Shown here piece after piece: positions 33,701 through 40,418 of a DNA stretch of 40,418 bases. The DNA is from Leptolyngbya sp. Lineage in GTDB: Bacteria; Cyanobacteriota; Cyanobacteriia; Leptolyngbyales; Leptolyngbyaceae. A model generated the notes under the pieces. That model was given only the letters and a program-made list of their open reading frames with translations. It did no database searches and was not told the DNA's origin. The number at the start of each line of letters is the position of its first letter. Position 1 is the stretch's first letter. Position numbers and translations under genes: made by a program. The stretch covers positions 1 to 40,418 of the forward strand of contig QBMH01000015.1 of the NCBI GenBank assembly GCA_003249025.1, given 5' to 3'.

Positions 33701-34854
33701 ACAGAACGAAAGCGCTCCTCACTTTGGCGCAGCGACTCTTCTGCCTGTTGGCGATCGCGCTCAACCCGTTCCTGAGTTTCTTGCAGGGCAGCTTCAGCCT
33801 GTTTGTAGGCAGTGATATTGGTTACCACACAGGTCACCACCCAGCAGTTAGCTACCCCATCCCAGCGGGGGGTCGCGGTGTCTGAAATCCAGTAAATGGA
33901 GCCATCTCGATGTTGAATGCGAAACTCTATTGTGGCGACCCGTCCAGCCAGAATGTCTTGCAAAACGGGTATCACGATCTGTTCTTGATCGGCTGGCAAA
34001 ATTCGCGACATCCACAAGCCACGATCAGCCATAAACTCCTCGGCTGTGTAGCCAAACAGGGTATAGCAATTCTGGGAAAAATAAACGTATTCCCAAGTGC
34101 CATCTAAAAAAATATGACTTTGAACGATGATTGAAGATGAAGCATTGAGAATCGTACTGAGTTTGCTCTCTAACGCTTCGAGTTCAATTTCTGTTTGTTT
34201 GCGAACGACTTCGGCGCGCTTCGCTTCGCTAATATCTAAGCTGGTGCCCTGATAATACACGGTGCCTGCGGCATCTCGGACGATTTGAACATTCTCTGAA
34301 ACCCAAAAGGTGCTGCCATCCTTGCGATACACCTCAGAAACAAATTCTGTTAAAACGTCTTGTTGGTTGATTAAACGCAAAAATTCAGCACGACGACCCG
34401 GAGCCACATAGATTTGTGTTTCAAAATCTGTGACTATTGCCACCATTTCATCAGACGACTGGTAGCCATGCATCTTTGCCAGGGTTGGATTGACGCTGAG
34501 GTAGCGACCATCGGGGGTTGAGCGGAAGATTGCTTCGATCGCATTTTCATAAATGCCACGATAATCTGCCTCAGCCTGAATCAAAACGGTTTCGACATCT
34601 AAAAACTGCTGCACCTGCTGAATGATGTAGCGAGTTAGCGCTGCGGTAAACGGTGAGGGTGCAATTCCCGCAGGAATTGTTTTACGAATTGCTAGCTTAC
34701 TGGTCTTAAATGATCGCCATACCCGCAATAGTAATGCTGCAATCACGGTCAAGAGTGCTGCAAGTGCAAATCCGATAATAATCAACGGATCAGACAATGT
34801 TAGCAACCAAGAACTACTGGTCATAGGAACGATAGATAGGAACCTGAAGGTCAT
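30781..34854 (-). CDS. Membrane-anchored PAS-GAF hybrid sensor histidine kinase
   Basis: This protein of about 1357 residues has one N-terminal transmembrane helix (about 20-45, LIIIGFALAALLTVIAALLL), five PAS/PAC domains (roughly 85-750), and two GAF domains (about 760-920 and 950-1100). A HisKA domain follows with H-box TVSHELRTP (H1125), then a HATPase domain (NACKYTP, then GTGLGLALVKKRVERLNG) to the C-terminus. It is a multi-input kinase with no receiver. The GAF domains lack the Cys-His motif of phytochrome or cyanobacteriochrome bilin binding. Start at ATG 34854 (GAAGG upstream) or TTG 34857. No response regulator lies next to it; the cognate partner is elsewhere. It ends just downstream of the MITE-like element. 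Confidence 0.9.
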   Translation of the reverse strand: MTFRFLSIVPMTSSSWLLTLSDPLIIIGFALAALLTVIAALLLRVWRSFKTSKLAIRKTIPAGIAPSPFTAALTRYIIQQVQQFLDVETVLIQAEADYRGIYENAIEAIFRSTPDGRYLSVNPTLAKMHGYQSSDEMVAIVTDFETQIYVAPGRRAEFLRLINQQDVLTEFVSEVYRKDGSTFWVSENVQIVRDAAGTVYYQGTSLDISEAKRAEVVRKQTEIELEALESKLSTILNASSSIIVQSHIFLDGTWEYVYFSQNCYTLFGYTAEEFMADRGLWMSRILPADQEQIVIPVLQDILAGRVATIEFRIQHRDGSIYWISDTATPRWDGVANCWVVTCVVTNITAYKQAEAALQETQERVERDRQQAEESLRQSEERFRSVFDQIEIGMNLTHLSGRYLQVNPAFCSLVGYSKAELLEMSYRDLTYPEDQEMEMLLAAQMQAGDLQTYSLEKRYVRKDGQLCWVNVHVSSVLDSQGDTLFATAMVEDIGDRKLTEESLRQSEAINSAIVSVIPDLMIWMDDQGSYLNFFSGGKVKIYNPQAFVKGAKIYEVLPFEHADLRMAYARRALDTRELQVYEYQLEIEGEIRDEEARIVAVNDKEVIFIIRDITERKITEAALRKSEARNRAMISAVPDLLVCMDETGRYLDVVQGQNMQLMKPADGFHNKTIFDILPQHLAQQRMGFVQQALQTGQVQVYEHQIEVNGGLYDEETRIAMISENEVLVMVRDISDRKRSDLERNQAAALLRRQANQEQALNHLTQAIRNSLELKTIFSTAVLEIGTLLQLSRVRVVKWFPDQGYWQPLEEYLRHPNQLSSLDEKIPDEANPIAAQLKQGKIVKIDDSSTCADAVNQDIATRYPGAWLLIPLQVEGKVWGSLTLMRLGPHLLWQDAEVDLACAVADQLAIAIQQSQLYQRVQQLNASLEQEVQQHTAQLCQALAFEALLKRITDKVRDSLDENQILQTAVDELGQGLQVICSNAALYDLTLTSHTITHEYSTTQPFALGQQIAFADCPAIEIFDQLIQAICLQFCFTVSTYAQPHGEIYTILACPMRDDQGVLGDLWLYRPKQDAFDELEIRLVQQVATQCAIALRQSRLYQAAQSQVQELERLNGLKDDFLSTVSHELRTPMANIKMATQMLELSMEQQRLVYADGNGNLACTNIGDRIERYLQILKEECHRETSLINDLLDLSRLDSGSEPLLPLTHHLQYWLPHIAESFVERAQSQQQQFSITIFDDLPPLTTDFNYLEMILTELLHNACKYTPLGEAIAVSATLNSATSGVILAIANSGVEIPETELQHVFDKFYRVPNNDPWKHGGTGLGLALVKKRVERLNGAIAVSSQNGWTTFTIQLPLQA

Positions 34855-35277
34855 CAACCTTCACCCTAAATAAAGATGAAGGCACACTACGTTGCACATC
34901 AAACAAGACATGAATACTCAGGACTGAAAGGCTGCAACAAGAACGTTTCGCCTTAGCACTGATCACCTCTAGCACTTCCGATCTCCTTTAGTACTTACAT
35001 AGAGAAATCCCAAAACATTCAAAATCTCAACAGAAATCCTAAATTGCACCCAATGATTGATCCAGGATATCGTAGATTATTGTTTGCTTTTGTAGTGATA
35101 CAGCCCTAAACCGCCAGCCCAATTCTCGGTTTGTTGGGGTAGTGCAGAGCCACAAAAAAGGATATTTTCAAGGTGGGCGGCTGTTGATTCCTTAAATAAC
35201 TTAGGAGAAACGGGTCGAAAATGGACGGGCGATCGCACCATATTCCAAAGACGCACTAAACGCAAAGGAGAGTCCAA
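34855..35277. other. Intergenic region upstream of the FKBP gene
   Basis: This 423-base divergent spacer is AT-rich and has no gene I can support. The minus-strand frame at 35077-35316 overlaps the start of the FKBP gene and has no recognisable domain. A short stem CCCAA/TTGGG lies near 35118-35140. The FKBP ribosome site AAGGAGAG is at about 35264-35271. Confidence 0.45.
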
Positions 35278-35709
35278 ATGTCGCAGGCTAAACACGGCGA
35301 TACTGTAAAAGTCCACTACACCGGAAAATTAGACGATGGCACAATGTTCGATTCGTCGATTGAGCGCGAGCCTTTGGAATTTACTATTGGGGCTGGCGGA
35401 ATTATTCCTGGATTTGAGCAAGCCGTAATCGGGATGATTCCCGGTGATTCAAAGACTGAGCATATTCCTACGGATAGCGCCTATGGAGCTTATTTAGAAG
35501 AAATGGTCTTAGTCATCGATCGCCAGCAAATGCCCTTAGATGTGGAACCAGAAGTTGGGCAACAGTTGCAGCTTCAGCATCAAACGGGTGAACTGATTAC
35601 AGTCATCATCACCGATATTTCTCCGTCCACCATCACGCTCGATGCCAACCATCCCCTAGCCGGAGAAGATCTTACCTTCGATATTCAACTGATTGAAATT
35701 GCCGCATAA
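35278..35709 (+). CDS. SlyD-like FKBP-type peptidyl-prolyl cis-trans isomerase
   Basis: The 143-residue protein catalyses proline isomerisation and probably acts as a chaperone. The FKBP core is split in the SlyD manner: GDTVKVHYTGKLDDGTMFD (about 7-25), IIPGFEQAVIGMIPGD (about 42-57), an inserted flap domain (about 65-120, LEEMVLVIDRQQMPLDVEPE) and NHPLAGEDLTFDIQLIEI near the end. The histidine-rich metal-binding tail of E. coli SlyD is absent. ATG start with AAGGAGAG upstream. A strong terminator follows 45 bases after the stop. Confidence 0.92.
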   Translation: MSQAKHGDTVKVHYTGKLDDGTMFDSSIEREPLEFTIGAGGIIPGFEQAVIGMIPGDSKTEHIPTDSAYGAYLEEMVLVIDRQQMPLDVEPEVGQQLQLQHQTGELITVIITDISPSTITLDANHPLAGEDLTFDIQLIEIAA

Positions 35710-35753
35710 CTTCTAGAAAAGCAACCTTCCTGATTGCGCCAAAAAACCATGTA

Positions 35754-35795
35754 AAAATGACGAGAGCAACCTTAAGTATCACTCTCGTCATTTTT
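35754..35795. terminator. Bidirectional rho-independent terminator
   Basis: AAAATGACGAGAG (35754-35766) pairs with CTCTCGTCATTTT (35782-35794), a 13-bp stem with a 15-base loop, flanked by T on the right and A on the left. It can stop the FKBP transcript from the left and the tRNA-His transcript from the right. Confidence 0.75.
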
Positions 35796-35853
35796 GCTGT
35801 ATTTATCCAACACCGAACTTAAGAAATGCTCTTAGCTACAATGCTTGGATGAG

Positions 35854-35927
35854 GGCGAACGATGGGACTTGAACCCACGAATGGCGATACCACAAACCGC
35901 TGCCTTAACCACTTGGCTACGCTCGCC
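35854..35927 (-). tRNA. tRNA-His (anticodon GUG)
   Basis: The minus-strand 74-nt sequence folds into a standard cloverleaf. The acceptor stem is eight base pairs (GGCGAGCG with CGTTCGCC), the extra pair being the G-1:C73 that identifies tRNA-His. The D-arm is GCCAAGTGGTTAAGGC, the anticodon loop TTGTGGT reads GUG, and the T-loop is TTCAAGT. The 3' CCA is not encoded, as usual in cyanobacteria. It lies downstream of no obvious operon; the shared terminator is 59 bases beyond its 3' end. Confidence 0.95.
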
Positions 35928-36154
35928 ATGCACGTCCCTTACTATAACAGTTTTGATTGAAATTGGTCTATATGAAAAAATTCCTCGTATAATTACTGGA
36001 AAATATTTGAAGGTTAATCTATCTCAAAAAATGCTCCGTATGATTGCTGAGAAATGTATTGAAAAATGAGCCACTTTGAAAAGTTGATGATTCAATTCTT
36101 TTCAAGAGGAGCCGCTAACCAGATTGGAACTGTGGTGAATTAGGAGAAAAACAA

Positions 36155-36559
36155 ATGGAATCAAGTTGGCTGCCGCCCCGATTTTCACTGGGAAAAATGA
36201 GTTTTTTGGCAACGTTTGGAGCCACTTCATTCGCTTGCTTGGGTGCAGCCATGGCAATCACCAATCCAACTCCTGCTGCTTATAGTCGCTACGCTACACA
36301 CCAGTTGACTCAGTATGCTCAATCTAATATTTGCGCTGAAGCACCCACTGCTTTTGGATTAAAAGAGGAATGCCGATCGCTGCTCAAATCCAATCAGCCG
36401 GAGATCCAAAGTTTCATCATGAGCCATACCGATCGCCGCAACTTTTTCTTTTTCAGCGTGTATACGACTGATCTGGCGATCGCTTCATTTTTGCCAAGCT
36501 ATCAGTTGCAAACCATTGGACTATTTCAAGGGTTTTATGTGGTTCGTATGGAGCAGTAG
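36155..36559 (+). CDS. DUF4359-like small secreted or membrane-anchored protein
   Basis: The 134-residue protein has a hydrophobic helix at about residues 15-36 (MSFLATFGATSFACLGAAMA), which could be a signal anchor, followed by a mixed domain. The mature part contains NICAEAPTAFGLKEECRSLL and TDRRNFFFFSVYTTDLAIAS, resembling DUF4359 proteins of cyanobacteria. Two cysteines (in NICAE and KEECR) may form a disulfide. Function unknown. ATG at 36155 with TAGGAG about 12 bases upstream. It stands alone on the plus strand. Confidence 0.6.
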   Translation: MESSWLPPRFSLGKMSFLATFGATSFACLGAAMAITNPTPAAYSRYATHQLTQYAQSNICAEAPTAFGLKEECRSLLKSNQPEIQSFIMSHTDRRNFFFFSVYTTDLAIASFLPSYQLQTIGLFQGFYVVRMEQ

Positions 36560-36682
36560 AAGGCTCAAATTTCAAAATCTCAGCAACTAATGAACCTTTT
36601 TCAAACTGCAACTGTCTTAAGAGATACATTCACCGATTGAATGAACGTTACTAATCCTTTAGACAGTTTCTACTACTGAGCC

Positions 36683-37171
36683 ATGAACATTAAACACATC
36701 TTGCTACTCCCAGGCGTATTCGCGCTAGCTCTTGCCGCTGTGCCTTCCATGCCCGCATTTGCCCAAAACCAACCTGCTCCCACTCAATCGGCTCCTGCTA
36801 AACGGGGCATGGATCGTTTGAATCTGACAGCAAGCCAAAAGACCCAAATGCAGCAAATTCGTCAGAACACAAAAGCTGAAGTTGATGCCTATTTGCAATC
36901 TCAAGGAATTACCGTTCCTCAAGGACAAAAGCCTGGTAAAGGGATGCGATCGCTCAATTTAAGTGAAGCCCAAAAAGCACAGATCAAGGCAATCCACGAA
37001 AAAGGGAAACAACAAGTCCAAGCGCTGTTGACTCCTGAACAAAAAGCCATGATGCAACAACGTCGTGGTGAAATGAAAAATCGTGGGCAGCAACGTCAGC
37101 AAGGTCAATCTGGACAATTCCAATCCGGACAACCCCAACCTGGACAAGCGCCTGTTCAACCTGGAATTTAG
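36683..37171 (+). CDS. Spy/CpxP-like periplasmic protein with LTXXQ motifs
   Basis: A 162-residue exported protein with a signal peptide cleaved after AFA (before Q28). Two LTXXQ-like repeats follow: LNLTASQKTQMQQIRQ and LNLSEAQKAQIKAIHEKGKQ, then ALLTPEQKAMMQQRRGEMK. The C-terminus is a Gln/Gly/Pro-rich tail (QRQQGQSGQF...) probably disordered. Spy/CpxP family proteins are envelope-stress chaperones; here the role is inferred. ATG start at 36683. The gene ends near a low-complexity tract. Confidence 0.75.
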   Translation: MNIKHILLLPGVFALALAAVPSMPAFAQNQPAPTQSAPAKRGMDRLNLTASQKTQMQQIRQNTKAEVDAYLQSQGITVPQGQKPGKGMRSLNLSEAQKAQIKAIHEKGKQQVQALLTPEQKAMMQQRRGEMKNRGQQRQQGQSGQFQSGQPQPGQAPVQPGI

Positions 37172-37180
37172 CTGATAGCA

Positions 37181-37270
37181 GGGAATAGAGAATAGGGGAT
37201 AGTGTTGAAAAGTTGTTAGGGTTATTCTAGATAGTCAGGTTTATTTTATTCACTGACACCTAACACCTAC
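37181..37270. repeat. Intergenic low-complexity repeat (second copy of the 8533-8594 type)
   Basis: GGGAATAGAGAATAGGGGATAG (37181-37202) and CACTGACACCTAACACCTAC (37251-37270) are the same two motifs, in the same order, as those after murD. Confidence 0.5.
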
Positions 37271-37286
37271 TTTCCCTTTCCCCTGC

Positions 37287-38798
37287 ATGACAACTGCTCC
37301 CGAAGTAATTAGACACAGCGAATTACTCAATCAATTGGTGCTAAACCGCGCCACATTGGAGGAGTTTGGGCGGGTTGAGATACTGTGGATGTATCCTCCC
37401 GCCCATCGCGTGTTGGGATTCATTTGCAAATCAGGTTTTTTAGGCAATCAAAAATCGGCGTTTAAGCTGTCCCAAGTTGAGGCGATCGGCAGCAACGGCA
37501 TTTTGACCCATTCCCAGCCCGATGCCACCGATGCGGAACGGGTTCGCCAGCTTGAGTCACTCATCCACTCCGAGGTGTGGAGCAACAGCGGTGAAAAAGT
37601 TGGCAGGATTATTGATTGTGTGTTTAATCTGCGAAGTGGGGCGATTTCAGAATATTTAATGGTGGGAGATCGCCTGAGTACATTGGCTGGCACCATTTAC
37701 CGTTTGCCGATCAATCGCATCAGCAGTTTGGGACGAAAACGGGTTCTAGTAAGCGATCTCACGATCCAAGACTTTCCTTTGTATCGCGAAGGCATTCAAC
37801 AAAAAATTTCTAAAGTGAGTAACGCTGTTAAAGAGGATTACACCCAGGTTACCCAGGAGTTAAGATCCATTGCCCAGCGTGCCCAAGATACAACTCTGCA
37901 AACCACTTCTCAGTTAAGAAATCTGGCAGAGCAGACAAAAGATCGGGCGCAATTATTGGCAGAACAAGCAAAAGAAAGAGCGCAGGAATTCAACGAGCAG
38001 ATCCGTGAAGGAGCAGAAACGTTTGTTGAGCAAGCTGAAACCCTAGTGGAAAGATTTCAGGAGCAAGCCGATAGTTTAGGCAGCGATCGTGGTTCACGCA
38101 ACGATGTTGTTCGCCCCCGCCAAAACCAATCTTCAAACAATGCAGGGCTTGAGGTAGAAAGTTGGTTTGAAGATGAATTTGAAGAAAGCGTTGAGAAAGC
38201 CAATCCCGATGATTTAATCATTGACGAAATCGAAGAAATTTTTGAAGAGATCGAAGAAATCTTTGGGGTGCCACCTAGTCCCGTTGCAAAGGTGACCGTT
38301 GCAGAGGTTGCTCCAGACGCTCCTTGGATTGAAGAGTTGCCTTGGAGCGCTGAGAAGGTTGAGTTTTGGGATGCGAAAAAGGGAGATCAGTGGGATGTGA
38401 ACGATGAGGATAATGAGGATGACGATCCTTGGGATATTACTGAACTGCCACCTCCCACCAACTTAAATCTTCCGGTGCTGGATGCTTCAGACTTCTCGAA
38501 TCTAGAAGCCGAAGCATTCAAGACGGAAGCGTTGGACATTGAAGAATTAGGAATTGAAGAATTAGGAACTGAAAAATTACAAACTGAAGAGTCCAAACTT
38601 GTGGAGTTGCAGCGATCGCCGCTTAATCCGCCCGAATCAACAGACTCCAATCTGCCCGAAGCTGTCCATACTGCTACGGCTGAAGTGGTTGAAGAGGAGG
38701 AAGAGCAGCGATCGCTCACTCTAATCTCTGAACCTGAACCCAAACAAACCATCGTGGTGGAGGTGGTCAGAGACAAAGATGATGAACCCTGGATTTGA
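37287..38798 (+). CDS. PRC-barrel protein with coiled coil and acidic tail
   Basis: The 503-residue protein has two PRC-barrel-like domains (about residues 5-80 and 88-165; the second has VWSNSGEKVGRIIDCVFNL, then SEYLMVGDRL). A long amphipathic helix follows (about 170-265, QTKDRAQLLAEQAKERAQEF), likely a coiled coil. A very acidic tail (about 285-503) includes repeats such as EEIFEEIEEIFG and DIEELGIEELGTEKL. Aromatic motifs PWIEELPW and DDPWD recur, and the last residues are DDEPWI. PRC barrels bind tetrapyrroles, metals or protein partners; the role here is unknown. ATG at 37287. Confidence 0.75.
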   Translation: MTTAPEVIRHSELLNQLVLNRATLEEFGRVEILWMYPPAHRVLGFICKSGFLGNQKSAFKLSQVEAIGSNGILTHSQPDATDAERVRQLESLIHSEVWSNSGEKVGRIIDCVFNLRSGAISEYLMVGDRLSTLAGTIYRLPINRISSLGRKRVLVSDLTIQDFPLYREGIQQKISKVSNAVKEDYTQVTQELRSIAQRAQDTTLQTTSQLRNLAEQTKDRAQLLAEQAKERAQEFNEQIREGAETFVEQAETLVERFQEQADSLGSDRGSRNDVVRPRQNQSSNNAGLEVESWFEDEFEESVEKANPDDLIIDEIEEIFEEIEEIFGVPPSPVAKVTVAEVAPDAPWIEELPWSAEKVEFWDAKKGDQWDVNDEDNEDDDPWDITELPPPTNLNLPVLDASDFSNLEAEAFKTEALDIEELGIEELGTEKLQTEESKLVELQRSPLNPPESTDSNLPEAVHTATAEVVEEEEEQRSLTLISEPEPKQTIVVEVVRDKDDEPWI

Positions 38799-38867
38799 AA
38801 AATCTTCTCTATATTTCTTGACCCATCAACGGTAAATTAGTAACGCGGTGCATCGTACAGTGAACTT

Positions 38868-39791
38868 GTGGTAACTAATCAATCGTCTTTAGCAGAATCG
38901 CCAAATAGTTTGAGCATGGGTAGTCGGGTGCAAGAGTTTAAATGGTCATGGAAAGGGCAACCCATGACGATTACCTATGAAGTTTTGGGAGAAGGCAACC
39001 CGGTTTTGTTGTTACCTGCTTTCAGTACAATTTCCAGTCGGGCTGAAATGCAGGGTTTAGCCGAGCAGCTTGCTGAGCAATTTCAGGTGTTTGTGGTGGA
39101 TTGGGTGGGTTTTGGCGAGTCTTCTCGTCCCCTGATCGAGTATCGCCCTGCCTTGTATCATGCGTTTCTGCGTGATTTCGTGCGATCGATGTTTTCGCAG
39201 CCTGTTGTAGCGATCGCCGCTGGTCATTCTGCTGGCTTTATCATGCAACTCGCCCATCAAGATCCCTGTCCCTGGTCATACGTCATTCTTACCGCTCCCA
39301 CTTGGCGAGGTCCCTTTCCGACAATGGGCAAGCACCGCTGGTTTTATAAGCGGGTACAGCAGTTGATTGGGCTGCCAATTGTGGGGCAATTTCTCTATCT
39401 GCTCACGACCCTTCCTTGGTTTCTCCGCCGGATGATGAGCCGCCATGTGTACAGTGACTCCAAGAATATTACCCGTAACCTGGTTACTGCAAAATGGCGA
39501 ACCACCCAACAACGTAACGCCCGGTTTGCCTCTGCTGCTTTTGTTACTGGCGCACTTGATCCGATTCGCACCCGCCAAGAATTTATTGACTATTTTCAAC
39601 CGCTGCCTGTGCCAGTATTAATGGTAATTGGCGAACAAACTCCGCCCAAATCTCGTGAAGAAATGGAGTTTGTGGTTCACTTTTCTGGAGTGCAGGTCTA
39701 CCGGATGCCGGGTTCCTTGGGATTACATGAAGAATATCCCCGTACTTTGATGAGCGGCATTTTGCCTTTTTTGACTAAAGTCCTCTCGTGA
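38868..39791 (+). CDS. Alpha/beta fold hydrolase
   Basis: The 307-residue protein has an alpha/beta hydrolase fold: oxyanion region NPVLLLPAFS, the nucleophile elbow AGHSAGF (S121), and a probable catalytic histidine in LGLHEEYP (H287). The acid is less clear; the D in GALDPIRTRQEF and the E in VIGEQTPP are both candidates. The substrate is unknown; the fold includes lipases, esterases and chlorophyll-modifying enzymes. The GTG at 38868 gives a leader of about 20 residues. It is followed 10 bases later by the pentapeptide-repeat gene, so the two may share an operon. Confidence 0.8.
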   Translation: MVTNQSSLAESPNSLSMGSRVQEFKWSWKGQPMTITYEVLGEGNPVLLLPAFSTISSRAEMQGLAEQLAEQFQVFVVDWVGFGESSRPLIEYRPALYHAFLRDFVRSMFSQPVVAIAAGHSAGFIMQLAHQDPCPWSYVILTAPTWRGPFPTMGKHRWFYKRVQQLIGLPIVGQFLYLLTTLPWFLRRMMSRHVYSDSKNITRNLVTAKWRTTQQRNARFASAAFVTGALDPIRTRQEFIDYFQPLPVPVLMVIGEQTPPKSREEMEFVVHFSGVQVYRMPGSLGLHEEYPRTLMSGILPFLTKVLS

Positions 39792-39801
39792 TGTCACCTC
39801 C

Positions 39802-40329
39802 ATGAAACCCTCTTTTACTTTTATGTCTACCGCGATCGTCGCTTTTGGTTTAGTCACTACGGTTGTAGCTGCAAGTCCTGAGCAAGTGCAGCAGTTGATC
39901 AACACTCGCCAATGTGAAGGCTGCATTCTGACGGGCGCTGTGCTCTATAGCTATGACCTATCAGGAGCCAATTTGAAAGGGGCTGACCTGACCTCGGCAG
40001 CACTACAAGGCTCAAACCTCAATTACGCCGTGCTAACCAATAGCAAACTGGAAAAAGCCAATTTAGCATTGGTCAAACTGCAAGAAGCTGACCTAAGCGG
40101 AGCCAATCTTGCGGGAGCCAGCTTGCTAGGAGCCGATTTGACAGGCGCAAATTTAACGGGCGCAAACCTGCAAGGCGCAGCGCTAGAAGGTGCAGATCTA
40201 CGGAGAGCCGATTTGAGTGGAGCCAACTTGCAAAAAGCAAACCTATTAAAAGCGCGCATGTCTGGAGTGAAACTGGAAGGTGCGATTTTGAAGGGCGCAC
40301 GAATGCCAGACGGCAGAGAGGCGAGGTAG
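39802..40329 (+). CDS. Secreted pentapeptide-repeat protein
   Basis: The 175-residue protein has a signal-like N-terminus (hydrophobic to about residue 23, cleavage probably after VAA) and a small CEGC pair (about residues 38-41). About 20 pentapeptide repeats of the A(D/N)LXX type follow (GADLTSAALQGSNL, SGANLAGASLLGADL and so on). Pentapeptide repeats form a right-handed beta-helix. In cyanobacteria they are abundant and their roles mostly unknown; some export targets sit in the periplasm or thylakoid lumen. ATG at 39802 follows a possible TCACCTCC spacer 10 bases after the hydrolase stop. It is the last gene in the window; the final 89 bases hold nothing I recognise. Confidence 0.9.
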   Translation: MKPSFTFMSTAIVAFGLVTTVVAASPEQVQQLINTRQCEGCILTGAVLYSYDLSGANLKGADLTSAALQGSNLNYAVLTNSKLEKANLALVKLQEADLSGANLAGASLLGADLTGANLTGANLQGAALEGADLRRADLSGANLQKANLLKARMSGVKLEGAILKGARMPDGREAR

Positions 40330-40418
40330 GCTAGGCATTGCTCAATCTGAAAATGACCTTTTAGGGCAGGGTTAATTCAAGGTGGTGGTAGGAAATAGTA
40401 GGATAGCAAGCAACCTTG

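Noticed and set aside
35077-35316. 79-codon minus-strand frame upstream of the FKBP gene
   Set aside because: It overlaps the FKBP start, has no recognisable domain and no upstream ribosome site.
35845-36069. 74-codon plus-strand frame
   Set aside because: It covers the tRNA-His gene on the opposite strand and is therefore artefactual.

Overview
The window looks like chromosomal DNA of a cyanobacterium, probably a filamentous Leptolyngbya/Oscillatoriales-type organism. It carries very many copies of the octamer GCGATCGC (HIP1) and a hopanoid locus built around squalene-hopene cyclase. It also has PAS/GAF-rich signalling proteins, a tRNA-His gene without an encoded CCA, and several small protein families I know mainly from cyanobacteria. 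There is no rRNA, CRISPR array, intact transposase or prophage.

Layout. (1) 1-2431, minus strand: a XamI-like type II restriction-modification pair. The adenine methyltransferase reads well but runs off the left edge. The endonuclease is broken by an apparent single-base frameshift just before its catalytic motif. (2) 2523-6455: hopanoid genes hpnG(+), hpnB(-), shc(+). (3) 6445-11378: a Uma2-family protein, murD, a small membrane protein, a YihY/BrkB-family protein, two overlooked tiny membrane proteins on the opposite strand, and a SRPBCC protein. (4) 11474-14746: a 1090-residue Cache-HAMP-PAS sensor with no output domain. (5) 15163-17370: minD-minE-aroE, without minC next to them. (6) 17387-19278: a receiver-kinase plus LuxR-type response regulator operon. 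(7) 19414-20846: two small regulatory-looking proteins separated by an 818-base gap that holds strong hairpins.

(8) 20859-24981: an XRE-cupin regulator divergent from a desaturase / MetX-like alpha-beta hydrolase / type III glutamate-amine ligase run. This is the best candidate here for an undescribed pathway. (9) 25092-28310: a large secreted DUF11-like protein and a sulfate-binding lipoprotein. (10) 28537-29929: a chromosomal ParM-like actin with a small partner, preceded by a near-consensus promoter. (11) 29963-30753: a toxin-like/DUF2283 pair, a tiny broken upstream ORF and a MITE-like inverted-repeat element. (12) 30781-34854: a large PAS/GAF histidine kinase. (13) 35278-40329: a SlyD-like isomerase, a shared bidirectional terminator, tRNA-His, and a run of secreted or envelope proteins (DUF4359-like, Spy-like, PRC-barrel, alpha/beta hydrolase, pentapeptide repeat).

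How the parts fit: the hopanoid genes, murD, minDE and the secreted proteins all concern the cell envelope or division. The two large sensors and the kinase/regulator pair are environmental signalling. The restriction, ParM, toxin-like and MITE loci mark accessory patches in an otherwise housekeeping background. Start codons were often ambiguous; where I moved a start inward from the longest reading frame I did so on Shine-Dalgarno spacing or family N-termini and said so. All family assignments are from reading translated sequence, with no database search.
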